A program made the position numbers and the translations under genes. This document shows, piece after piece, positions 37,956 to 49,044 of a DNA stretch of 64,000 bases (the stretch's first letter is position 1; every line of letters starts with the position of its first letter). Below the pieces are notes generated by a model. The model ran no database searches. It was given only the letters and a program-made list of their open reading frames with translations, and was not told where the DNA came from. This DNA comes from Linnemannia hyalina. Lineage: Eukaryota > Mortierellomycota > Mortierellomycetes > Mortierellales > Mortierellaceae. The stretch spans positions 372,001 through 436,000 of the forward strand of contig JAHRHY010000023.1 of assembly GCA_019671135.1 (NCBI GenBank), in the 5' to 3' direction.

Positions 37956-40491
37956 TTAGTAAGGACGATCACGGCGTTCGTAACGGCGATCGTCACGATC
38001 GGCTCCGCCGCCGCCGCCATAAGATCCACGGCTGCTGCCTCGGCCTCCACGTCCACTGCTGCCGCCACGGTCATAGCCTCGGTCGTTGTTGTATCCGCCG
38101 CTTCCGCCGCCACTGCTGCTGTTGCGGTCATTGCTTCCATAGCTGCCGCCGCCACTGCGGTCGTTGTTTCCATAACCACTGCTACCACGGTCGTTATTGC
38201 TGCTGCCACCGTAGCCACCACGGTCGCTTCTGGTGTCGCTGTAGCTCGTGCGTGTGCTGCTTCCGCGGTCTCCGCCGCCTCTGTTGCTGCTGCTGCTGCT
38301 GGCACCGCCCGATCCTGCGGGTCGGGGTGCTTTGCAACGGAAGCACTCGTTTTCTCTTGCAAAGTTGTTCTTTTGACAGCTATTTCATTTCCACCATCAA
38401 GAGAGATAAAGTGTGAAATAACACCATGTTAGTTTCAGAGCGAAAAAGCATGTATGACACGCGTCAAATATGCCGTTCATGCAAAGGTAAAGCCAACGTC
38501 GTACCTTTCACAGACCCAGTCGCCTTCACGAGGGGCAGATCCGCCGCTGAAGCCACCACGACCGCCACGGCTGCTGAAGCCTCCACGGTCGTTGAAGTTG
38601 CTGAAGCCTCCACGACCACGTCCACGGCCACGGGTGTTGAAGCCACCAGGGTAAATCTTTTGCTCTGACATTTCAACCTTTAGAACCTGTTGACGACAAA
38701 TAAAAAGGTACGTCGATGGTTAGCTCACTGAAGTATGTATACAGACAGGTCAATGGCTTTTGTGGGTGCTCAAACCATAGAGGCAGAACAGTACAAGGTA
38801 AGATACATACATGACCATGGAAATCCTTATCGTGAAACCATTCAATGGCGGCACCTGCAGAGCTAGGGTCCTCGTATGTAATGGTGGCTACATAAGAAAC
38901 AAGAACATTGCATTAATAAAGAACGCTTTGACATTCACGACCAACTTTTTTCGAGCTGCAAAAGAATGCCGGCAGCTATTGGAAAGCCAGCTTACCATCT
39001 CCCTTTGGTGCCCCCGTTGTGAAATCCGTATAGATACGAACTATTCCGTTCATAACACGAAACAAACAAATGGGCGGGTTAGTCTCGACATCTTTTGGAC
39101 ACTTGATACCTCGGTACAAAGCTGACATGATAACCTCAAAGAAAGTGACTTACTCCTAGGCAAGTTGGTCTTCTTATCAATTCTGATACGTCCAATAGAG
39201 GCGAAACGCTCGCTCAGCTTGTCGGTCAACTCGCGCTCAGACTTGTCAGATCCAAGTCCACTAATGTAAATAGTGTCAGAGCTCTTCTGAACCTGGGGTT
39301 CATCGGAATCTATATTGTAGAACAGATGAATGAATAAAGAAAAATTAGCACATCGTCAACCCAACTCGCATCCCTTCAACGAGTTGTTCTTCCGCTACTT
39401 TCACCCGCTACAGGACGATGAACAATGGCAATAGAACTTACTGCTCTGGTTGTTGTATCCTCCGCTCTGGTAAGGCGGGTTGGACGATGATCCATAGCGA
39501 TCTCCACCGCCTCCGTACGAGGACCTATCGTTACCGCCACGGTCATCACCATATCCACCCCCACGTCCCGAATCACGTCCAGAGTCACGTCCAGAGTCGC
39601 GTCCGCCATCGCGATCACCACTGGGCGGGTAATAATTATCACGCGAGTACCCTCCTCCTCCAGTGCTGCTGCTGTTGTTGTTGTTAGATCCTGAAGTGTA
39701 AGGCGCAGATGAATAAGCAGAAGTATTTCCGTATCCCCCTGACCGAGACGAAGAATCATAATCGTATCTGTTAGATCCTCCTGTGGTGCTTACAGACGCC
39801 TTGCTAGGGTCATACTCGCCGCCGTTATATCCTGGTGCGGCAGCGCCGTATCCTGAGGACACAGCGGTACCAGCAGCGGCTCCACCAGCAGTTGCATCTG
39901 GAGCACCACTTGGGGCACCACCTGGAGCACCACCTGGAGCACCACCTGGAGCTCCTGGAGCTCCTCCTACGGCGAGGGCATAGGCTCCTGCTCCGTGGTA
40001 AGCGTCATAGGCAGCAACGTCCTTCATATCTAGTGCAGAACAAAAACGTTGTGCAGGGGAAGGGGTGGGATTTTTTTTTTTAGTTTTCATGCGTTCGTAT
40101 GTGCTCTTATATGTGAGGACACAGATGGAGCCGTTGCTGTTTGCTTCTTGGAAGGTACACAGGGGTGCACTTGACATCGAAAAAACACGATGTTGGATGA
40201 AAGGCGATAGCCATCGAGGAGAGTCCACAGACGATCAACTCTGCCACATCAAGATCCTCCATCTCTCACATCTCGAATTGCCTTTTTCACAGGACGGTCA
40301 GGTGGGTGACAACAGCCTGAGTGTAGACGAGGCGAGTAAAATAAAGAGAGCGAGAAAGCCGTTTGCAAGGGTCGAGTGAAGCATAGGAAGAGAGAGAGGT
40401 ATTTACATTGGGCGTACTGCTGCTCGTAGGCGAGGGCAGCGGCGGCTGCGTTGGGGTCTTCTGTTGAGGCGGCTGAGGGTCTGTCTGCCAT
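37956..40491 (-). CDS. FUS/EWS/TAF15-like (TET family) RNA-binding protein with RRM and RanBP2 zinc finger
   Basis: Exons 40491-40407, 40029-39442, 39309-39154, 39040-38996, 38887-38811, 38686-38505 and 38379-37956 give 518 residues. The N-terminal third is Tyr/Gly/Ser-rich with GAPG repeats and RDSG repeats. The RRM (about 235-320) has DTIYISGLG as RNP2 and a FASIGRIRIDKKT loop. An RGG/FGG segment follows. The RanBP2 zinc finger reads GDWVCESCQKNNFARENECF with Cys376, 379, 390 and 393. The tail is Gly/Ser/Arg/Asp-rich and ends ERRDRPY. This order (low-complexity prion-like region, RRM, RGG, zinc finger, RGG) is that of animal FUS/TAF15 and fly Cabeza. Transcription and splicing coupling, and phase separation, are inferred. 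Confidence 0.93.
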
Positions 40492-40846
40492 TGGGAAGAA
40501 GTGGATGGGGTTATTGAAGAGAGAGAGGCTAGGGGTAAAGAAGTGAGAGAAAAGAGTGTGAGTGAGTGAGGGGATAAAGTAGAGCACACATAAAATTGGA
40601 ATGCAAAAAAAGGCGTGCAAATCGCGTGCAAATCAATAACACGGTTGTGGCGCGCGGGTTTGGGGGGTGGGTGACGTCGACATTTTGAATTTCGATTTGA
40701 ATTTCAAGTAGTAGCTTCAATCTGACTGCCTGGCTGTGGGTGTGTGTGTGAGTTCCGAAGACGGAGGATTGAGATCGGCTTTTTTTTGTTCACTGACACC
40801 CCCATCATCAACCTCACATCTCTCTCTCTCCCTACTCACACCAACC
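40492..40846. promoter_or_regulatory. Divergent promoter between the FUS-like gene and NDUFA9
   Basis: 355 bp between divergent start codons. A GT run lies at about 40738-40750 and a CT run at about 40821-40830. It must serve both genes. No gene is seen in it. Confidence 0.5.
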
Positions 40847-43299
40847 ATGATCGCGGGACTCAACATCGCAAAACGTAAGACTAGCGGCGAGCACACCATA
40901 CCACCCATACTTCACTTCTTCCTATAACCACCCTCTTCTACTACAACAACTTCCTTGAACCCGGATGGATTTCACCCCTCCTGCACCCAACAAAGCCTGA
41001 TCTCTGATGATCTCCCGAGGGGACACAGACAGCACCAAATATACCCCTGGATCGCTAGTACCAAGGCATAGCGCCTCCTTTGCTGTAATTCTCGGACTTT
41101 GCAACGCTCAACAAAATGCAGGAGGAGTTATAGACTAAGGATTCCTCTGATCGCTCTGCAAGGAGATGATGCATTCACCAGAAAGCCGAATATTCCGAGA
41201 ATCCGAATATTCCGAACCAAAATAACACACCAGCGAACGCGACAACAGAAGCTCACCCCCAACGCTCAAGGCAATTAATCAGGACACCTTCAGATAAACC
41301 CATGATTGACCCTTTCTCTGAATTGGTACACGCTTACGATATTTAGAGTCCAAGCAGACCATCGTTGGTCTTGCCCAGAAGGTACACCATTGCTTCTATC
41401 AGACCCAACATTCAACGATCCACAACTACACTTTCAGCTATCTAACCGACCTTACAATTGCATTTCTAACTAAATAGCGCTTCGCCAGCGACTTGATCGT
41501 TTCCCAGAAGACCGGACGCACCCTCATCAAGACCGGTAGTGGTGGACGGTATGTGTCGCAACAAACGCGTTCATGTATATCGAACCGCGTCGCTTTCAAT
41601 CAGGAGATCAGGACAGAAGACAAGAAATAACCAGCGTCGGAAAACAAACACCAACAACAATCTACGATCCATGAACATACAGGCGCCGGTGCTGATATCT
41701 CTATCTTTACATTCTTCAACCGGTCGCTTTCTGACATATAGCTCTTCTTCCAACGGACATGTTATCACGGTCTTTGGATGTACTGGATTCCTCGGACGTT
41801 ACCTCATCAACCGCTTGGGTAAGGATTTCTCATCAAAGTAGACTGCCAATTGAGGACAAAAGATAACAAGCAGCAAGCAGAATGGGGATTGCGGAAATTG
41901 GCTAATGTGTTGGTTTGCCTATACGATATATAGCTCGCGAGGGTGCCCATGTTATTGTCCCTTACCGTGACGAGGATGATATGCGCCACTTGAAGATTAT
42001 GGGCGATCTCGGAAAGATTGTCCCCATGGAGATCCATCTCCGCAACAAAGACTCTTTGGAGGCTGCCATTCGCCACTCCGATACCGTCTACAACTTGCTT
42101 GGACGTGACTACGAGACCAAGTATGTCAATTGGCGCCTTTCTTGAACATTCAGTTACTGTTATGGGAACCAGCTTGGATTCTTCAGGGAGATCGCCTTAC
42201 TAATAATGTGGAGTGACGTTTTGTCGCTTTTGTACTATATAGGAACTTCTCGTTTGCAGATGTTCACGTTGAGGCTGCCGGTGTTCTCGCCGAGCTTGCC
42301 CAGAAGCACGATGTCGAGCGCTTCATCCAGATGTCGGCCATGAACGCTGACATTGACTCTCCCTCCCGTTTCTTGAGCACCAAGGTACATAACTATCACT
42401 CACACATCATGTTGTCACCCGCGTGCACACTCAATTAAATCACCTAGATCGTGTAGAATAGAAGTTGAAGCATGAAACCTAACCACGAAAAGTGCCATCT
42501 TCAACGAATAATAGGCTGAGGGTGAAAACCTTGTCCGCAGCATTATCCCCTCCGCCACCATTGTCCGCCCCTCGTTCATGTATGGTCAGGAGGATCGCTT
42601 CCTTGCCCGTCTCGCCAGTAAGTCTCTCCTTCTGTGTCTGTGCTCCACCCATCGGATTGATGCAACTCATCAAATCGAACTCTGCTCTGACCACTGCCAT
42701 TGTTATATTTCCAGTGTCGCGCGGTCTTTCCATTCGCATTAACGGCGGTACCACCAAGGTCCGCCCCGTCAACGTCTCTGATGTTGCCACTGCCATGCAC
42801 AAGATGCTCGACGGCGACAACACCGTCGGCGAGACCTTCGAGCTTGTCGGGTAAGCCTCACTTTTATGGACTGACTTTGCATTATCCCTCATGATTGTTG
42901 TGTTGCAACTCTCGTTCTAACGCGTTTTTTTATGTATCTCTAATGGATGAAAATAGTAACTCTGAGTACACCTACAAGGACTTGTTGGACTTTATCAAGG
43001 AGACCACCAACCTGGATATTGGCGATGTCAACGTGCCCAAGCCCATTGCTAGCTTGGTTGCCAAGGCCATGAACCTCCTCCCATGGCAGACCCTCGGCGC
43101 CGATGAGGTTGAGCGCATGATGATTGACGACAAGTTGACTGGAGCCAAGACCTTCGAGGACCTCAACATTGAGCCCAGCTCACTCGAGGTTACCGGTATT
43201 CAGTACTTGCGTCGTTTCCGTACCAACTTGTACAACGACGAGCCTCTCAAGAAGGGAGTTGTTGGCAAGAAGAAGACCTTCCACACCTCCTACCTGTAA
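40847..43299 (+). CDS. NDUFA9: Mitochondrial complex I 39-40 kDa subunit, NDUFA9 family
   Basis: Nine exons (40847-40874, 41347-41381, 41478-41548, 41742-41818, 41934-42120, 42243-42384, 42515-42617, 42715-42850, 42957-43299) give 373 residues, close to the family length. The first 40 residues look like a mitochondrial targeting sequence. The atypical short-chain dehydrogenase fold starts HVITVFGCTGFLGRYLINRL with the GxxGxxG nucleotide-binding loop. ADVHVEAAGVLAELAQ, RPSFMYGQEDRFL and KVRPVNVSDVATAM are conserved NDUFA9 blocks. The subunit binds NADPH structurally and stabilises the junction of the complex I peripheral and membrane arms near the quinone site. Codon use is strongly C-ending, consistent with high expression. 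Confidence 0.96.
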
Positions 43300-44028
43300 A
43301 CGCGCCATATCCCTCTTTTCATTCACCCTTCTCCCTCCCATCCTTCTTACAAATACACTTTTCGTTTTTTTTGCCTTCTCCCCTCTTTTTTATTACAATC
43401 CTTTACACGCAGTTCGTGCATAAAAAACAACATTATTACTCATACCTTGCCGCAGAGATGTAGCAAACACACACACAACACACGAGCGAAAACCTCAGAC
43501 TACTAAAGACTCTAGACCATGAAAATATACGTCCTTTTGTTGAACTCGATACGCAGTTGATGAATGGCATTTCTCTTGGAAGTTCCCTTGAGAACAAGTT
43601 GAGGTGTGTCGAAACAGGGTCTTTTTTCCTTCTGCCAATGAATGACCAGATCAAGACGAGTACATGTCACACGCTACGTGTCTCTTTTCTCTCTCTTTTA
43701 GAGTCTTCCGAAAAGAAAAAAAAAATGAGATCATTCAGCAGCAACGAAGGTCTTTTTTATCGTGTCCTCTTCTTCTTGGCTCCTTCGCTTCCTCTTCTCT
43801 CTTCTTTTATCCCTTCCACCGTCTCTTTTTCTTTTTCATTTCTTTTTTTCCCTTCAAACCCACCCACCCCACCCCTCAAACAAGAACAAAGCACAACCCC
43901 TGTACAAAGAACGAACTTCAATCATCCTTCGCCGATTTCTGTAAAACCGTCAAACCACTCTGTACAATATTTTGAGCAGCCCTGTACCATTCTGCCAAGC
44001 TATCGCTCGAGGGACCCTAACCGACCAG

Positions 44029-44061
<33 letters not shown>

Positions 44062-44131
44062 TCTCCTTCCTTCTCTCCCCTTCTGCTGCCTTCCTAATAG
44101 ACACACGAAACCCAACAAACAGTACACAAAG
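43300..44131. other. Intergenic region between NDUFA9 and a small intronless gene
   Basis: 832 bp; TC-rich from about 43,680 with a long CT microsatellite at about 44035-44063 just before the next gene. The open frames here come from the pyrimidine-rich sequence. No gene is recognised. Confidence 0.5.
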
Positions 44132-44587
44132 ATGTCAAGCCTTTCAAACATCAACTCGTCTCCCGCCGGCACCCCCGCCAACCCCAATAACCCCACCCCT
44201 ACCACAAACGCCAACGCAGCTGTAGTCGGAGGAGAACAGCTCTTCGACGCGCGTAACGTCCACGCAAACCGGTTCCGCATCGGCGGCTTCGAAGGCGGCC
44301 TCCCCGCCGGTAACTTTCTCTCTGACACTGGCTCCTCCGAAAACCCTGCCGCCGCCTCAGTCGCAGAAGGAGATGTGGATGGTCCTACACGCACGACCAA
44401 GCAACCAGGACAACAAGGACAGGAAGAGGAGGATGAAGGAGAGTTGTCGGATGACGAGAAGGTGCGGAGAGACCGTCAGCGGCAGTGGGCGGCTATGGTG
44501 GCGAGTGGCGAGATTGAACCTTCGAAATTGAATGTTCGTCCTGGACAGCGGTATACTCTTCCTGTTGAGAAGCCCAAGTTCTACTGA
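44132..44587 (+). CDS. Small intronless hypothetical protein with conserved-looking C-terminus
   Basis: A single exon of 151 codons. The N-terminus is Asn/Pro/Thr/Ala-rich. The middle (about 35-60) reads FDARNVHANRFRIGGFEGG, and the acidic patch EEEDEGELSDDEK precedes a helical block QRQWAAMVASGEIEPSKL and the end RYTLPVEKPKFY. The motif-like blocks and balanced codon use argue for a real gene; I do not recognise the family. It is one of few intronless genes in the window and is followed by AATAAA at 44610 and a 25-A run at 44654-44678, which could mean retroposition. Confidence 0.75.
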   Translation: MSSLSNINSSPAGTPANPNNPTPTTNANAAVVGGEQLFDARNVHANRFRIGGFEGGLPAGNFLSDTGSSENPAAASVAEGDVDGPTRTTKQPGQQGQEEEDEGELSDDEKVRRDRQRQWAAMVASGEIEPSKLNVRPGQRYTLPVEKPKFY

Positions 44588-45783
44588 GCAAGAAGCGAGC
44601 GACTTGAATAATAAACCAGGCAGAAGGTTTTCCGGTACCTTATGATGCCGACCAAAAAAAAAAAAAAAAAAAAAAAAAGTGATGCTGTTTTGTTTAGTGA
44701 ATGAGTAGGGTTGGTTGGCTTTTTATTTCTCGGCTTCACTTCAGAACTCATATCATTAGTGTGCTAAGAGGGTGCAGCTTTGTGTAAGCGAACCACATAT
44801 TGGTGCATGGGGGGGGGATTCGTTGCCTCCCAGAATGGTCGACTTTCTTTTCAGTTGCCTTTTTGCCTGAATGTCCGCTGAGGTGAGGAGTAGAAAGATA
44901 CCCTTGATGGTACATGTGCCCTGGATGGGATGGCGTCTTGCTCACACACACACATTCATACACGACTCTGGACCACGCAAAGAGAATGGTCAAATGTCGC
45001 AAGGCAGATAGAGGAAGAGAAGAGGAAAATAACCCCCCACCCCGATTTTGAATCAATTGGCGAAGATTCGACAAGAAGAGAAGGAAAAAGGGAAAGAAAG
45101 GCTGCGATGGCGAGATGGGGATACATAAGGCAGGAAAGAAGACAAAGAAGGAGGGGCGTGCATTGGCATTAGGTGTTGAGGGATGCAGTGGGTGTTCGAT
45201 TGGTGCCTTGCCTTGTTGTCCTTTCATTTTCACTCAGTGACCCGCCCCCCCTCCTCCTCCCCCAACCTCACGACAATCAACACACGCTCTGTGCGGATGT
45301 ATCCATCGCTCTTCGTTCGTCGGTCGTCGTCGCCTGCCTTCCCTCTCCTCTCTGACAACCAACCACAATCCAATCAAGCTTGCCCCTTTGCTCGTCTTCT
45401 CTTCCTCCTCTCTCCTCTTCCTCTTTTTCCTTCTTTTTTTTTTTCTCTTCTTCTTCCCCACCCACTCTCCGCTCTTCCTCTTTTTTTTCTTTTGTTCCTG
45501 TCAGTTGTCCCGCACACCTTTGCTCAACTGAATAACTGAACGACGACACGAAAAAAAAAACTTTTCACCTCTTTTGTTATTTTCTTGTCACTCAACTACC
45601 GAGCACCAGCAGGAATAATAAAAAAAACAACAAGTGATCAGGACAACCCCACTTCACACCTCCGACACCTCTGCAAACTCAACATCACCGAACCTCCAAC
45701 CAGTGAACCCTTTTCGCCACACCCCCCCACACAACAAAACGCGCTAAACTAAAACTCCCCACCCCCCTCTCCAACAAAAAAAA
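44588..45783. other. Intergenic region with poly(A) tract and CT-rich leader
   Basis: 1.2 kb. It starts with the 3' region of the small gene including the 25-A run at 44654-44678. From about 45,220 it is CT-rich then A/C-rich and leads into the ANP32-like gene. No gene is seen. Confidence 0.5.
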
Positions 45784-48456
45784 ATGGATCCCGAATTGAG
45801 GCACCAGTTGCGCGTCGAGGACCCGATGGAAGAACCAGAACTGAATCTCGACGGCCTGCCCATCCCCTCGATCCAAGTCCTTCTCGAACCCCCCACCGAG
45901 GCCCCCCTCAACGATAACGACGAAGAAGAAGAAGAGGACGGATTCTATTCGCCCTTGGACCATTTCCGGAACCTGGTCAGGTTGAGCATGAGTAGCTCGC
46001 AGTGTGCGAGTTTGGATGGGTTTCCCCCTTTGCCTTTGTTGCGATCTGTAAGTTAAACTTTTTTCTTTTCTTTTTTTTTTTTTTTTTTTTTAAATGAGGA
46101 AGAGAAGACGAAACAGAGGGAAACGACTGCACGGAACGGAAATATTGAGTGCTGAAAAAAAAGGGGGGAAAGTGAGTAGGGGAGAAAGATGCAATTTTTT
46201 TTTTTTTTTTTTTTGATTGCTGAAAAACACGAGTGAGACTTCAACAGGAAAGGGATACATACACAAGCAACAACCGCAGCATAAACAAAGCAAACACACC
46301 AGATATCGACAAAAGCAAGCAGCGGCAAAGGAAAAAAGAAGGGGAGAAGAGGACAATGGGGAGGAAGGCGATCGAGTGTTATGATTATGAATTGAAGGAA
46401 ACAAAACAACACACAAGGACACGTTCGTAAGATGTGTATTCAAAACGATACAAAATGGACAAAAAGTAAAAAAAGAAGAGGAGGCAATTGGAAATTAGCG
46501 TTGTTATTGTTGATTGTTTGCTTTGTCCGATGGTTGGATAGGTGGTTGTGGAAACAGAGAAGTGAGGGGAAAACGCGTCGTTTTTTTCCTCCCTGTGTGC
46601 ACTGTTGAATTGCTCGCTCGGCAAGATTCGCTCATCGATACGCATAATTGTTACACCCATAACTCACTCTTACTCTTCTTTTTATCCCGAAAAAAAATGT
46701 AGCTGCACTTGGCGGATAACAACATCAGCTCGGGATTCGAGGCATTGGCCGAGGCCGATTTGCAGAGTTTAGTACTCTTGGATCTGACTGCCAACAACAT
46801 TGCTGAAGCCACAGCTCTGGCACCACTGGTAAGCAAGGATGGGCTGAATCATAATTGACAGAGCGACGAATGGGAAGAGAAGGGTGTGAGAAAGTGCAAG
46901 GGTGAGCAAAAGGAAAAAGTGAGCGAGGCAGAGGCGTGGGCTTCACACCCTCGCGCCTCTCCGTCTCCTGTCCATCCCACCCGACCAACAACAACAAAGC
47001 AAACAGCTGGTAGACAGGCAGGATTGAAAACCCAGACCAGAGCATAGGACCTAACCTTTTGATCTATCTCTCTCCTATTTTCATCTTTTCCCTTTCTTTC
47101 CCTTTGCATCCGTACTTTATCCGTCCCTTGCTCTGCCCGCCCTGGGATTGTCTGTCATGACCACCTCGCTTAGGATGCTCTCGAGAACTTGCAACACTTG
47201 ATGCTGGAGGGCAACCCAGTCGCAGAGACTCAGGGATACCGTGAGGCCATCTTTGAAGTCCTTCCCCAATTGATCTCCCTCGACAGTCTTGACAGGTAAA
47301 GGACAATGAGTCCATGGCTTCAACGAGCGGCGATGACGATGCGATCCTTTTTGCTTTCAAATTTGCTCACTGTACTCTTCCTTTTTTCCCCTTCTTGTCG
47401 CTCATAGGGACGGAACAAAGCTTGATGTGGATGAGGATGCATTGCCGAGTGGCGACGAAGCTGCTCACTATCCAGGGGTAAATTCACAAAACAACACTAC
47501 CTGAGCATCAAAGCGTCATCCAACATCTCAAAACGAGCTCAACAATACCAAATACTGACCTCCCCCTTGTTCCTGGGCTCTCCTTTCATCGATTAGGGCA
47601 ACGTGGACGATGAGGAGGACTATGAGAACGATGAAGTCGATGCTGAACTTGAGGATGAGGATGATGAGGTTGATGAGGATGGTCGCCGGCGCTCTTCCTC
47701 GGGCCATTATCAGGGTCACCCTGCAGGTGGTGCTGGCGATGAGAGCGAAGATATTGGAAGTCAGGATGAAGAGGATGATGAGGAGGAGTATGAAGCTGAA
47801 GGCCGACGTGGTCATGAATCTGATGAGGACGAGGTAAGCGAGCGAGTCTCCTTTGGCCGATTGGCCGATATGCATTTTTGTTTCTTCCTAGGATGGCTTT
47901 ACTATCGATAATGATCTGACTTTCTTAACCATTGCATTGATATTTGAAACTGACAAATAGGAGTCGGATGTGGAGTCCGGATCGGAGAGGCCTGTGACGA
48001 GTGGCAAGACGGCAGGAGGATACGGTCATGGCGACGAGGATGAGGATCTTGAAGAGGACGAAGAGGATGAGGAAGAGGATGAGGATGATGAGGATGTCGC
48101 ACAGTACCAACAACAGCACCACACAACCGCAACCACAGCAGCAACACCACAACAACTCTTGCAGCAACTTCAACAGCAACAACAACAACATCATGTGCAG
48201 CATATCGCGTCTGGATCTGAGGACGAGGATGATGATGATGATGAAGAGGAGGAGGATGAGGAGGAGAACGATGAGGAGGATGAGGAAGATGAGGAAGATG
48301 AGGAGGAGGAAGCTCCCGGGCTGGCGTACCTCCTTGCGGATGATATCCCTGACGAAAACGATGATGAGTTTGAGCCGGAACCCGAACAGGAGGAGGAGAG
48401 TGATATCGAGAGTTCTGACGAGGATGAATATGGATCTTCCAAACTAGCAGCCCCAT

Positions 48457-48490
<34 letters not shown>

Positions 48491-48722
48491 GGCTATCAGC
48501 GAGAGCAGTAGTAGTTATACGAATGGACATTCGACAACAAAACGTCCTCGGTCGCCGGGTGCGGAGGATGATTCGACAGGATTTGATCATGGACAGGTGG
48601 GAGGGTTCGACGTGGACGGAGAGGATGCTAATGGGTTTGGGATGGCGTCTTTTGATGGCCCCGCCACGTTTGATGATGACTCTTCTTCGTCCGTTCATGA
48701 GTCCAAGCGTCCACGCACATAG
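45784..48722 (+). CDS. ANP32-like leucine-rich repeat protein with very acidic C-terminus
   Basis: Exons 45784-46047, 46703-46828, 47174-47295, 47408-47477, 47597-47833 and 47961-48722 give 526 residues. Leucine-rich repeats span about 60-190 (LRSLHLADNNISS, LVLLDLTANNIAEA, LENLQHLMLEGNPVAE), ending in the LRR-cap-like YREAIFEVLPQLISLD typical of ANP32. After residue 200 the protein is dominated by Asp/Glu runs, with a His/Gln-rich insert (about 310-345) and a poly-Ala/Ser stretch. KRPRSP and KRPRT at the end look like nuclear signals. ANP32 proteins bind histones and act as chaperones and phosphatase inhibitors. This one is about twice the animal length because of the acidic tail. Histone binding is inferred. 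Confidence 0.88.
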
Positions 48723-49044
48723 AGGACAACACGCTTTTTTTTAAACTAGGAAAAATACTATTATCGCAAACAAAAAAAAAAAAAATGATATGCTCAAGGT
48801 TGCTTCTCTTGGCCTTCACTCCCCTGGGGATTGCTTTAAAGAATGTGTGGGGGTGGGGTCCAGCTTTTTGTGTATGAATGGTTTATTCTTTTTAGGTGGA
48901 AGTGTGGTTTGTTTGTTTTTTTTGGGACGTAAATGTGGAAAAAAGATGGTAGCTGTCATGAAAGAAAACGTAAACGAAAGAAATGGATAAAAAAAAAAAA
49001 CATAAAAAAGCAAATATCTAAGTGAAGGAAAAAGGTTACACTTT
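48723..49044. other. Convergent 3' region between the ANP32-like and alginate-lyase-like genes
   Basis: 322 bp of A- and T-run-rich 3' sequence with no gene. Confidence 0.5.

Noticed and set aside
37947..38432. 161-codon plus-strand frame rich in Ala/Ser/Thr/Val
   Set aside because: It is the antisense of the RGG-rich end of the FUS-like gene; its composition is just the complement of Gly/Arg/Ser codons.
48191..48489. Poly-Ser and His/Pro-rich minus-strand frames in the ANP32-like gene
   Set aside because: They are the complement of Asp/Glu and Gln codon repeats in the real gene.
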